From Pedobacter africanus (GTDB taxonomy: Bacteria; Bacteroidota; Bacteroidia; Sphingobacteriales; Sphingobacteriaceae): 64,000 nt of DNA. Location of the stretch: assembly GCF_900176535.1 (NCBI RefSeq), contig NZ_FWXT01000001.1, positions 620,001 to 684,000 on the forward strand, written 5' to 3'. The position numbers and the translations under genes were made by a program. Of the stretch, positions 8,915 to 17,403 are shown one piece after another. Below the pieces are notes generated by a model. The model saw only the letters and a list, made by a program, of their open reading frames with translations. It was not told where the DNA came from and did not search any database. Position 1 is the stretch's first letter. Each line of letters starts with the position of its first letter.

Positions 8915-9466
8915 TCAGCGCATAAAGTATAACACCACGCTCAGCTCTATTACTTTTCCCAGGGAGCTTCTAAGTTTACTAATGGCTTTTCTGATGTGTT
9001 GCTCCACAGTGTTTTCTGATATGTTTAGCTTTGCGGCGATCTCTTTATTGGATAGAAACTCTTTTCTGCTTAAGATAAATACCTCCCGACATTTTAAGGG
9101 TAGCTGATCAATTTCCTTATTGATATGGATTTCTAACTCTTTACTTTCTATCTGTTCAATGACCGAATAATCATCAACCTGCGTCTGCTTTGATATATGC
9201 ATTTCATATTTATTGCGTACAAGTTGATTTCTGTAATGATTCAGGACCTGGTTTTTTAAAATTACATATAGATAGGCACGGATCGAAGTACTGGTTTCAA
9301 TAGATTTCTTATGCTCATACAATTTTACAAACGAATTTTGAACCAACTCTTCAGCTATTTCCCTATTGTTTGTTTTAGAAATTGCCAGTCTCATAAGTGG
9401 TATTATATGCGTTTTATAAAGTACGGAGAAAGCTTGGTCGTTTCCCTTTTTCCAGGAATCAATCAA
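8915..9466 (-). CDS. ECF-type RNA polymerase sigma factor
   Basis: 183 aa sigma-70 region 2 (about 10-75) and region 4 (about 118-170, with SNKEIAAKLNISENTVEQHIRKA). This is the Bacteroidota ECF class that partners FecR-like anti-sigma factors. No ATG lies between the in-frame stop (9503-9505) and the conserved body: candidates are a TTG at 9466, which cuts into region 2's lead-in, or non-standard ATC/ATA codons upstream that would give a family-typical N-terminus. It is on the same strand as the PUL but 183 bases after its last enzyme gene, instead of beside fecR at 32.7 kb. It is probably the PUL sigma factor, with uncertain translation. Confidence 0.85.
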   Translation of the reverse strand: MIDSWKKGNDQAFSVLYKTHIIPLMRLAISKTNNREIAEELVQNSFVKLYEHKKSIETSTSIRAYLYVILKNQVLNHYRNQLVRNKYEMHISKQTQVDDYSVIEQIESKELEIHINKEIDQLPLKCREVFILSRKEFLSNKEIAAKLNISENTVEQHIRKAISKLRSSLGKVIELSVVLYFMR

Positions 9467-9649
9467 ATCGGCTTCGTTATATATTGTATGATCTTTGATG
9501 GTTTAATTTATTTGGTTTTCATCTAAATATATAAAAAATAGCTTTATTTTTTTTGATCGGTATTTTTATCCTATATTTTTTGATAAAAGTATTGATCCGG
9601 CAAAAGAAATGCAGATGAAAGCAAATGATGGGACGAATGGTAAAAATGT

Positions 9650-11293
9650 TTAGAATGTCAGTACCTGATGCCTGGCCTTCAGACGTTCTGTAAGTTTGGT
9701 TAAATTTATCTTTTGCACCTCCACCTTTTCTTCCAGAGCTATGGCTGCAGCTATACCCGCACTTTCTCCCATCACCATCCATGCAGGCTCAACCCTCAAA
9801 GAGGAAAAAGCTACATGCGAGGACGAAGCGCATACTGGAACCAGCAGATTGTTGCATTCTGTGGCCTTAGGGATAATGCTCCTATAAGGAATCTGGTATG
9901 CTATGCCTCGTCCTTCAACCCTGGTCTTAGCCGGAAAAATCGTTCCTTCGTTAATGAAACCACCATCCGGTGTGGCGATGCGCTGGCAGTCATGGGAGTC
10001 GATCGGGAAGGATCCAATCCCGATAGGGTCGGGTTTTTCACGTTTTTCCAGAATATCCTTTTGCGTTAAAAAATATTCGCCAACCATCCTCCTGGCTTCC
10101 CTGACATATAGTACCGGTGGAAAATGACCATACTGTGCAAACTCATTTTTCGCATAACCGAGCTGTGCCATTCGTTGTCTTACCGTTTCCGGAACTGCCG
10201 GATCAGTCATCAGGAAGTACAAAAGGCCTTCGGTATACAGGCGGTGTTTGTCCCATATTTCCCGTCTGCGTTTTGGATTGGCATCGGGGTAATCCCAGTT
10301 TTCTCCAACCAGCCCCGTCGATAACTGTCCGCCGATGCCATTATTCCCATCTAATTTATTGCCGGGAAGCGGATAAAGGTCGAAAGGGATGCCACTTTTG
10401 GGCGACAATTTATAGAAGCGCCTGAATAGTTCATATTGGTTAGCATTATAGCCTTCAGGCTTGGTAAAAGGAATCCTGTTGCTCGGGTCTTCCGACAGGC
10501 ACAAACGAAAACTGTAGGTCATGATACGGTGGTCGCCCTGTCCTTCTGGTGTTATACTTGTTCCGCTGATCAGGGGTAGCTCTTGCTGCCGGGCATCCAG
10601 GGGGGATACCGCCACCGCTTTTTTCTGATAAACAGCTCCGGCAAAGGATTCTCCAAATTCATTTCTGCCTTCACGGCCTACACGATAACTTACACCAGCA
10701 GCCGCCACAAGATCCCCCTCATAACTGGCATCAATAAAGACACTGCCTGCAAACACTTTTCCAGACCTCATCTTAACGCTCTGGATTGCCTTTTGCTTTA
10801 ATTTTGCAGATTTCAATGTTTCATTGAGCACCACCTGAACTCCGGCTTCTTTTAACATGGTGTTAAAAACAAGCTCAGCAACGTGTGGCTCATAGGTCCA
10901 GTGTTTGGTGTCTTTCTCTGCTACCCGGTAGTTCAGCGTTATGCCGCGGTCTCTATATATTTTTTCCACGCGTTTATGAAATTCTTCAAAAAGACCACCT
11001 AAGGTGGATCTGAACATCTGGTTTGAATCACTAAAACCCAGCCCTCCACTCATCATTCCGCCCGCTATGCCAAGGGGCTCAATCACTACCACAAATTTTC
11101 CTTCACGCGCGGCTGCAATAGCCGCCGTAATTCCTGCAGGTGTAGCTCCATAAACCACCACATCATATTTTTTTTCGGGTTTCCAGGAACAGCAAAGGGA
11201 GAGTAACAGTATAGCTATATAAACTCGTGATAAAATAAGCCCATCTTTACGACCCAACCAGTACCTGCTTCTTAATTCTTTATTTTGATCCAT
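9650..11293 (-). CDS. exported FAD-dependent oxidoreductase (PF12831 type)
   Basis: 547 aa. After a basic N-terminus and a hydrophobic stretch ending LLSLCCS (possible lipobox), the Rossmann motif VVVYGATPAGITAAIAA starts near residue 45, followed by an EP acidic end of beta-2, as in the FAD_oxidored family often mislabelled 'xanthan lyase'. A C-terminal segment with ARRMVGEYFLTQKDI and a final Gly-rich FAD-contacting region complete the fold. These proteins recur in glycan-degradation loci, but the substrate is unknown. No twin-arginine motif is visible, although a folded flavoprotein would normally need one. It lies 54 bases after rhaM, at the end of the PUL operon. Confidence 0.85.
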   Translation of the reverse strand: MDQNKELRSRYWLGRKDGLILSRVYIAILLLSLCCSWKPEKKYDVVVYGATPAGITAAIAAAREGKFVVVIEPLGIAGGMMSGGLGFSDSNQMFRSTLGGLFEEFHKRVEKIYRDRGITLNYRVAEKDTKHWTYEPHVAELVFNTMLKEAGVQVVLNETLKSAKLKQKAIQSVKMRSGKVFAGSVFIDASYEGDLVAAAGVSYRVGREGRNEFGESFAGAVYQKKAVAVSPLDARQQELPLISGTSITPEGQGDHRIMTYSFRLCLSEDPSNRIPFTKPEGYNANQYELFRRFYKLSPKSGIPFDLYPLPGNKLDGNNGIGGQLSTGLVGENWDYPDANPKRRREIWDKHRLYTEGLLYFLMTDPAVPETVRQRMAQLGYAKNEFAQYGHFPPVLYVREARRMVGEYFLTQKDILEKREKPDPIGIGSFPIDSHDCQRIATPDGGFINEGTIFPAKTRVEGRGIAYQIPYRSIIPKATECNNLLVPVCASSSHVAFSSLRVEPAWMVMGESAGIAAAIALEEKVEVQKINLTKLTERLKARHQVLTF

Positions 11294-11347
11294 AATTTGC
11301 TAGTTGTATTTCTTATGATACTATGTTTACATCAAAAGCCCCCCACG

Positions 11348-11662
11348 TTATTCTATTTCAAATAGTTTTTCGAGTGGAGTTATTATCGGAGAATAATCAG
11401 GATTTGTATACATGATATCAGACATATATTTCCACCATCGCTGCACAATTGCATTACTTCCTAAATCCTGAGATGAATTTGTACCAGAAATTTTCTGAAC
11501 CCCAAAAAGGGTATTTGATTCTTCATCAAAAAAGATAGAATAATCGCTAACACCATTATTTTTCAACAGGTCGACCAAGTCTTCCCAGATTTCTTCATGT
11601 CGCTTTTTATATTCAGCTTTAAAACCGGGCAAAAGTTTCATTTTGAATGCTATTTTTTCCAT
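11348..11662 (-). CDS. rhaM: L-rhamnose mutarotase
   Basis: Interconverts alpha and beta anomers of L-rhamnose. I chose the ATG at 11662, which gives 104 aa, the family's standard length; the longer frame begins at a TTG. Family features are visible: an early KLLPGFKAEYKKRHEEIW segment with the conserved His, and the C-terminal WWKYMSDIMYTNPDYSP motif. It has no signal peptide, so it acts in the cytoplasm. Its position directly after the GH78 gene (24 bases) is strong evidence that the locus releases L-rhamnose. Confidence 0.93.
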   Translation of the reverse strand: MEKIAFKMKLLPGFKAEYKKRHEEIWEDLVDLLKNNGVSDYSIFFDEESNTLFGVQKISGTNSSQDLGSNAIVQRWWKYMSDIMYTNPDYSPIITPLEKLFEIE

Positions 11663-11686
11663 ATTTTCAGGTTTGTTTAATAACAA

Positions 11687-13999
11687 TTAATTTATAAATG
11701 CGGATAGATTGTATGTGCCTTTGTTGAGTTCAAGCCAGCCTTTTTTTCTGAATTTAAGCATTAAGGTTTCGGGCAGTCTTTTATTATTGACCGTGATTTT
11801 TTTAATCCGGTTAACCTCAAATGGAAAGTAAATTTTTAATGGCGAGGGGGATTCAATAAGCTGATTAAACTCCTTTTTACTTATGAAAGTATTTTTAACC
11901 GATATTAAACCTGCAACACTGCTTACTGTTGCGCTACAACTGGTTAAACCACCCATCTGAGGCGCAATTTTAATGGTGTCAAAAGCTAACGAAGCAGGTG
12001 CTATTCCCGCAACATATTGAGACATCAAAATTAGCCCGCCACCACTCCAGGCATGATTGTAAGAACCTCCTCCAAACCCATTTGCCCCTATCTTCCATCC
12101 TTCCCACAGCGTAGTTAGTCTGCTGTTAACCATTGACGTATAACGTTTCTTTAGCCGCGCTAATGCGGTCTCTGCATATCCCATTTTAAACAGGGCTTCC
12201 AAAACATATTTTTCCATATACGGACTGGCGTGTTCTTGCGTTAGAAAAACGTTCTTCAATAGTGGGTACTTAGCTGGTGCTGCCAGGGCTGCCAGTACAA
12301 CCAGCGCATTTGACCTGTCATCTGTTTTTCCTGTGTAACCGGGAGAGCGATAAGCTTCGCCTGTCCAGAAATAAGCATTAAAGTTTTTTTCAATTACAGT
12401 CATTTGATTTTCAGCCCACTTTACTTCTTCTGGTTGATTTAGGGTTTTTGACATTTCTAAATAACCTTTGCAAGCAAGGTAATACCAGGCATTGGACATC
12501 AGATCTATATCAATGTTGCTCCCCCAGTCTCCCCAGTTCCACCCGCCTTTCCGGGAAATAACCAGACCGTTGTCGCCAATTTTCCATACATTTAGATATG
12601 CCTTTACACCGGGATACACTGCTTTTATAGTATTCAGATCTCCGGAATAAAAACAATAGGTCCAAAAGCCATAATATCCGACACTGGTCAGCATTTGTAT
12701 GGGAAGTTCCAGGTCAAAATTACCGGCGGGCATCGGAGAGAACAACGTTCCGTCAGATCTCTGCCAGCCCATCAACTCATCGATGCCTTTTTTGGCCAGC
12801 AAATTTGCATCGGGATCTAAAGCATAAAAGGACTGGGTTAATTCAGCTACCTCATCTCCCCACCATTGGGCGCGCTCACGATCCGGACAGTCCATATAAC
12901 TGTCCCTCATGTTCAGATAAAGTGTCCGTGATGACTTTTCCCAAAGCCGGTTGTAAAACGGATCATTACAGTTAAAGCTACCCGCAAATGTGGTATTATA
13001 TCCTGTTTCCCGGTATCCCAACGATAGTACTTTAACCGATTTTGGGATCACAAACATCAGGATATGCCCATTCATCCAGCCCAAAGATTCATACACCTGT
13101 ACACCTGCTTTCGTAGTATATGATGCTCTGACATTGTTTGCGGAACCTCCAAAATAATTATCGGTAAACATTTCAATTGTTTTTCCAGATACAGCTTCTA
13201 CTTTTAAACAAGGCGTAAACTGCATATTGTAAGGCAACTTAATTTTTATTGTATCCCCCGTTGCATAAAACGGAAAGTTCATATTAAAGTTCATAATGCC
13301 ATAATCTTTCCATTGAGGAATTGGCCGTTTAACCAGCTTATTCCAGGGCAAACAACCTGCCTGACCAATTACAAGAGGTTTTCGCCAGGCCTTATCGTCA
13401 TAAGAAACAGCAGTCCAATTGCCCAGTTCTAACCGGGCGTCATAAATTACATTAGACTCTGACAGGCGATAGTTGGGCTGACTGCCATGATATGCCTTGA
13501 GATAAGCTGGCACAACAGTACATTTCCAGGATGCATCAGAACAAACCTTGGCCTGTTTGTCCATATCAAGTTGAAAAAGCAGACCAGCTCGGCCGCTGGA
13601 GTTATGAGAAAAACCATTTTTACCAAAGTACCAAAGCAATACAGCAAGGGTATTGGTACCCTTTTTTAAGTATTTTGTAAGGTCTACCTGGTCATAATAG
13701 GTATCCCTGGAGTTTGGGCCTCGCTTTAAACCGCCCTCAAATACCACTAATTCTTCGTTGATGTACAACCAGTATTTAGAATCTACACTAATATTTAAGA
13801 TTGCCTTGACAGGTGTTTCATCTAATTCCACCATTTTTCGGAAAGCGATCCAGGAATTACTTTGGTCTTGCGCTATATCACTGGTGATCCAGCTCGTCTT
13901 GTTACTAAACTGTGTTAAATCCTGCGATACGGCGGTAAAACTGCAACAGGCCAGCAGGCAGACGGTGATAAAACTAAATGGAAAATTCAAATTCATCAT
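11687..13999 (-). CDS. GH78-like alpha-L-rhamnosidase
   Basis: About 770 aa, exported (signal peptide ending near AVSQ). N-terminal beta-sandwich domains carry the SWIAFRK and YWLYINEELVVFEGG carbohydrate-binding-like patterns, then an (alpha/alpha)6 barrel with the GH78 signature DCPDRERAQWWGDE (about 371-384), holding the catalytic Asp/Glu candidates, and a C-terminal beta-sandwich. GH78 enzymes remove terminal alpha-L-rhamnose by inversion, yielding beta-rhamnose, which fits the mutarotase gene next door. ATG 13999 preferred over a TTG at 14002. Confidence 0.85.
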   Translation of the reverse strand: MMNLNFPFSFITVCLLACCSFTAVSQDLTQFSNKTSWITSDIAQDQSNSWIAFRKMVELDETPVKAILNISVDSKYWLYINEELVVFEGGLKRGPNSRDTYYDQVDLTKYLKKGTNTLAVLLWYFGKNGFSHNSSGRAGLLFQLDMDKQAKVCSDASWKCTVVPAYLKAYHGSQPNYRLSESNVIYDARLELGNWTAVSYDDKAWRKPLVIGQAGCLPWNKLVKRPIPQWKDYGIMNFNMNFPFYATGDTIKIKLPYNMQFTPCLKVEAVSGKTIEMFTDNYFGGSANNVRASYTTKAGVQVYESLGWMNGHILMFVIPKSVKVLSLGYRETGYNTTFAGSFNCNDPFYNRLWEKSSRTLYLNMRDSYMDCPDRERAQWWGDEVAELTQSFYALDPDANLLAKKGIDELMGWQRSDGTLFSPMPAGNFDLELPIQMLTSVGYYGFWTYCFYSGDLNTIKAVYPGVKAYLNVWKIGDNGLVISRKGGWNWGDWGSNIDIDLMSNAWYYLACKGYLEMSKTLNQPEEVKWAENQMTVIEKNFNAYFWTGEAYRSPGYTGKTDDRSNALVVLAALAAPAKYPLLKNVFLTQEHASPYMEKYVLEALFKMGYAETALARLKKRYTSMVNSRLTTLWEGWKIGANGFGGGSYNHAWSGGGLILMSQYVAGIAPASLAFDTIKIAPQMGGLTSCSATVSSVAGLISVKNTFISKKEFNQLIESPSPLKIYFPFEVNRIKKITVNNKRLPETLMLKFRKKGWLELNKGTYNLSAFIN

Positions 14000-14003
14000 C
14001 AAA

Positions 14004-16133
14004 TTATTTATTACTGATTAGCTGACCATTGATGATTTTTACAGGAGTAACCGTTCCCTTTTTTAGGGTCAATTGCTTACCGTGTAAATCAAACTGACAG
14101 TCTTTCCAGGCAGTAAGACTCAAATTTGCATCTCTGCCATTAATTTCACCATCCAGGTGTACGCCCAGTATTGAGTAAACCCGTGTTAAGTAAACACTTC
14201 CTTTCCAGGGATTACATTTCGAGATTTCCAGTTTATTGAACCAGTCGTCTACCAGGTTGCAGATTAAAGACTGCACTACAAGTGCATTTGTAGTCGTATA
14301 AAAACTGGCACTATAAGCACTGCTGGTTTCATACAATTGGATCCATTCCTCATCTGTATAATCGGCTTTTCTTAGATTGCCCCAATCCTTTTTCCATCCA
14401 TCTACATCACCTACCCTTGAACCCGCCAGCAAAAACGTTCCAAGGGTCCATCCATAAAAATGGGGTTTACCGGCATCCTGGGTAATTTCATATCTTTTCT
14501 GATATGCAGTTAGTGAAGCCGGATCGGCCTGTTTGTTAACAGGTAAAAAGACTAGATCATTCAACTGAACAGGATGTTTTTGCTTGCCCAAATCTTCATC
14601 TCTGCCCGCTTTATTGGTAAAATATACCCCTTTAGCCGATTTTAATGTCGGGAATGAAAGGCCATCCAACAATATCTCCCTGTAAATCCCATCAGGATCT
14701 AAATTGAGTTCTACTGCTTTTTGAAAACAATATTTAGCGCTAAAAAGGGCACATAAATAATCTTGCTGATTGGCCCCTCCCATTTCATCCTGTCCCATTG
14801 AAGGTGTGATGTACAAATGCCAGTATCCATCTTTTCCTTTTTTTGCTATATTCTTGTAGAATAACGCAGTCTGTTTAATCAGTTCCTGGGCGTATCTCCT
14901 GGTCCAGACTGTGTCGTTCACAAATTTTGAAGTTTCATAAGCCATCCTGCATAAATATCCCGAATTATGAACCTCGTAATTAAAAATATTTGGTGGTGCT
15001 GGTGTGTGGTAACCTTTAAAAGTACCATAAGGAAAAACCCAGGGGCAAAATACACCATCTATGCCATAAAGCCGTTTGGTATAATCCTTCATGCCTTCAA
15101 TGTCCGCGGCAAACTGTTCTACCCAGGCTTTTGCAATCTGGATATTCCCGGTGCTGAGTAAAGCTGAATGGATATAAGAAAGGTCTTGCGGAAAAGAAAA
15201 AGGCCACAAGTTCCCAGTAAAGCCCATAGGAACGGGAAATCCTTTTTTATCCTCATTAACAGTAGAAAGTATCAATCCCATAGACCTTACCCATAACTGC
15301 TGCGCATTTTCATCTGGCAGCATGATTGTACTGGTTTGGGCCCATTTGGTATTCCACCAGCTTACTGTTCTGCTTTTTGACACTCCTATACCCGCTGAAG
15401 CGGGACGACCATAAGCAAGCTGTATCCAGTTTCTTCCGGAATGTAATTTTACAACCAACTTGTTCCCTTTTACAATTGTGCTGTCATTTGTCGATAAAAA
15501 AACAGAAGACCTAATGTCCATACAGTTTAGTTGGATCTCGATATACTTTGCATGCTTAATGATCCTGGCTGTCTGGATTACTTTTTGACCATAATGCACA
15601 CTTAGGTTTTCCATGGGATCAATAATGACATCAGCAGTCTTACCTTCAACATCAATTGTAAAACCTGACAAGTCCCTGTCGAGCTGATCAAACCAGGTTT
15701 CAACAGCAACTTTACCTTTGTCAGTCTCAAAACTTGTTTTAAGCAAGCCATCGTAAAATGACTGGCACTGATGATAACCAACAACAGCGGCAGGCTCTTC
15801 ATCCCAGTAAATTCTAACTGTAGGTATTAAATAGTCAGCATTAAATTTAGCCCGCACCCAATGGCCAATGTGCATATGCTGCGTTTGTCCAAACTTGTTG
15901 GTATGCTTTACATGATTTGGATTATTGTGCAAACCCAATGCGCCATATGAACTGCCAAACCGGCCGTTTCCCTGGTAAAGATTAACCCTGGCTGTATCGG
16001 TAAAACTTGTCCGGATTACGTTCCCCGCGGCAATCATTTCTGCAATCCTGCCATTAAATTTTTGTGCATAACTGCTAAGCATCCACACCGGTGCCAGTAA
16101 AAAATAAACCGCCGTAAGTTTTAAATATTTCAT
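14004..16133 (-). CDS. six-hairpin glycosidase, GH65/GH95-like
   Basis: 709 aa, exported (signal ends near SSYAQ). An N-terminal beta-sandwich begins with the GNGRFGSSYGALGLH pattern that opens GH65/GH95 proteins. An (alpha/alpha)6 barrel follows, with Pro/Trp-rich WPFSFPQD loops and a SMGQDEMGG motif whose Glu450 corresponds in position to the catalytic acid of the GPDE motif in GH65. A C-terminal beta-domain closes the protein. It does not clearly belong to any one family that I can name. It sits between two rhamnose-associated genes, two bases from the GH78 gene, so it probably cleaves a side chain or backbone linkage of the same glycan. Confidence 0.7.
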   Translation of the reverse strand: MKYLKLTAVYFLLAPVWMLSSYAQKFNGRIAEMIAAGNVIRTSFTDTARVNLYQGNGRFGSSYGALGLHNNPNHVKHTNKFGQTQHMHIGHWVRAKFNADYLIPTVRIYWDEEPAAVVGYHQCQSFYDGLLKTSFETDKGKVAVETWFDQLDRDLSGFTIDVEGKTADVIIDPMENLSVHYGQKVIQTARIIKHAKYIEIQLNCMDIRSSVFLSTNDSTIVKGNKLVVKLHSGRNWIQLAYGRPASAGIGVSKSRTVSWWNTKWAQTSTIMLPDENAQQLWVRSMGLILSTVNEDKKGFPVPMGFTGNLWPFSFPQDLSYIHSALLSTGNIQIAKAWVEQFAADIEGMKDYTKRLYGIDGVFCPWVFPYGTFKGYHTPAPPNIFNYEVHNSGYLCRMAYETSKFVNDTVWTRRYAQELIKQTALFYKNIAKKGKDGYWHLYITPSMGQDEMGGANQQDYLCALFSAKYCFQKAVELNLDPDGIYREILLDGLSFPTLKSAKGVYFTNKAGRDEDLGKQKHPVQLNDLVFLPVNKQADPASLTAYQKRYEITQDAGKPHFYGWTLGTFLLAGSRVGDVDGWKKDWGNLRKADYTDEEWIQLYETSSAYSASFYTTTNALVVQSLICNLVDDWFNKLEISKCNPWKGSVYLTRVYSILGVHLDGEINGRDANLSLTAWKDCQFDLHGKQLTLKKGTVTPVKIINGQLISNK

Positions 16134-17366
16134 TTAATTACAGGTCCCGCTTATCAATTTGTTGTTGTTACAGATATTGCCGGTTTGGATAGTTGTTGAA
16201 GCACTATGGTAGTTGGTCACCTTAAATACATAACCGCCCCCTAGTGAACAACCAATTTCATTGTTGGTAATGGTACTATTACCGCTACAATCAAGCGGGG
16301 TTTTATAATCACCCAGCCAGATATTTGCCCCCATATGGCTACCAGTGTATCCACCTGTAGGGCCGGAATAGCCTGCATTATATACCTTATTCCACATTAT
16401 CGTATAACCATAGCCAGAAACATGTATGCCATGGTTACGGTTGTTATAAATCAGACAGTTGGTAATAACTATATTCCGGTTGGTCGTACCTGTACCTACG
16501 TGGTAAGAAGTAATGGCATCCTGGGTTGCAGCCGCCCGCCCGGTATCATAAATGGTGTCTTTATTTATGGTAATGTTTTTCGCAGAAGCTTGTATACCTA
16601 TTCCTGCCTGTGCGGATACGGCCATATTATTGTGTGAAATCTCAATATCCTGACCGTAAACAGATATCATCTGTCCTCCCTGAACGGTGTTTTCTTCAGT
16701 CGCATCGCAACCGGCACGTCTCAACTGACATCTGGTTACCGTCACATTGTTGGCTACTATATAAATCAGCGTTGAAGTTCCTCCAGGTATCCGCTTGCCG
16801 TTCTGAACAGTGATGTTTATCAATTGTGCACCATCTGCTCCGGTAGGTATAAAAATGCCATTGGTTGGCATCCACTTCAAATCAATATTAAAATGCAGTA
16901 AAATGGAATTTGACGACATGCGGATAAACTCATGGTTACTTCCCGCATCATTATAGCTGGCGGCGTCAATTTTAACCAGCGCTTGTGTACCCGTGCCCGT
17001 TTGGGATATCCGTGCATTGGCCGGAATAAACAAACGTCGCTTACACATGTATGTAGAACCTTTTTGCAAATAAAAAGTATTTGGCTGAGCAACTGACCCG
17101 CCAGAATACGTGGCCAGATACCAGGCAATACTACCTGTAGTGGCGGCGTTCCCATGGTCGGTAATCGTATCCGCGGGTATGGTATAGCTTGATCCAACCG
17201 TAGCCAAACTTGAGGTGCTTCCGGTTAGCAGTTTAGCCAACTTTCCCCCCTCGGCTAAGGGCGTATCGGATTTAAGATTTGCTAGTTCACGCTTACAGGA
17301 GCAGAACACTGTAGCTGCAGCCAGGAGCACTACGGCTACTGACCCATTGAAATGGTTTGTTTTCAT
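16134..17366 (-). CDS. right-handed beta-helix lipoprotein (paralogue 1)
   Basis: 410 aa. The N-terminus is a hydrophobic signal ending in FCSC, a probable lipobox. A SIAWYLATYSGG segment precedes a parallel beta-helix with Asn-rich turns (about 165-395) of the pectate-lyase/right-handed repeat superfamily. No conserved Ca-binding or Lys/Arg catalytic set can be assigned. It shares the layout and several segments (SIAWYLATY, NHGIHVSG, LGDYK) with the protein at 23841-25049 of the same operon. It is a candidate surface polysaccharide lyase or glycan-binding protein. The stop is directly adjacent to the next start. Confidence 0.8.
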   Translation of the reverse strand: MKTNHFNGSVAVVLLAAATVFCSCKRELANLKSDTPLAEGGKLAKLLTGSTSSLATVGSSYTIPADTITDHGNAATTGSIAWYLATYSGGSVAQPNTFYLQKGSTYMCKRRLFIPANARISQTGTGTQALVKIDAASYNDAGSNHEFIRMSSNSILLHFNIDLKWMPTNGIFIPTGADGAQLINITVQNGKRIPGGTSTLIYIVANNVTVTRCQLRRAGCDATEENTVQGGQMISVYGQDIEISHNNMAVSAQAGIGIQASAKNITINKDTIYDTGRAAATQDAITSYHVGTGTTNRNIVITNCLIYNNRNHGIHVSGYGYTIMWNKVYNAGYSGPTGGYTGSHMGANIWLGDYKTPLDCSGNSTITNNEIGCSLGGGYVFKVTNYHSASTTIQTGNICNNNKLISGTCN

Positions 17367-17403
17367 ATTTTAGGTTTATAATTGGTCAGACAGATTCAAT
17401 ATA

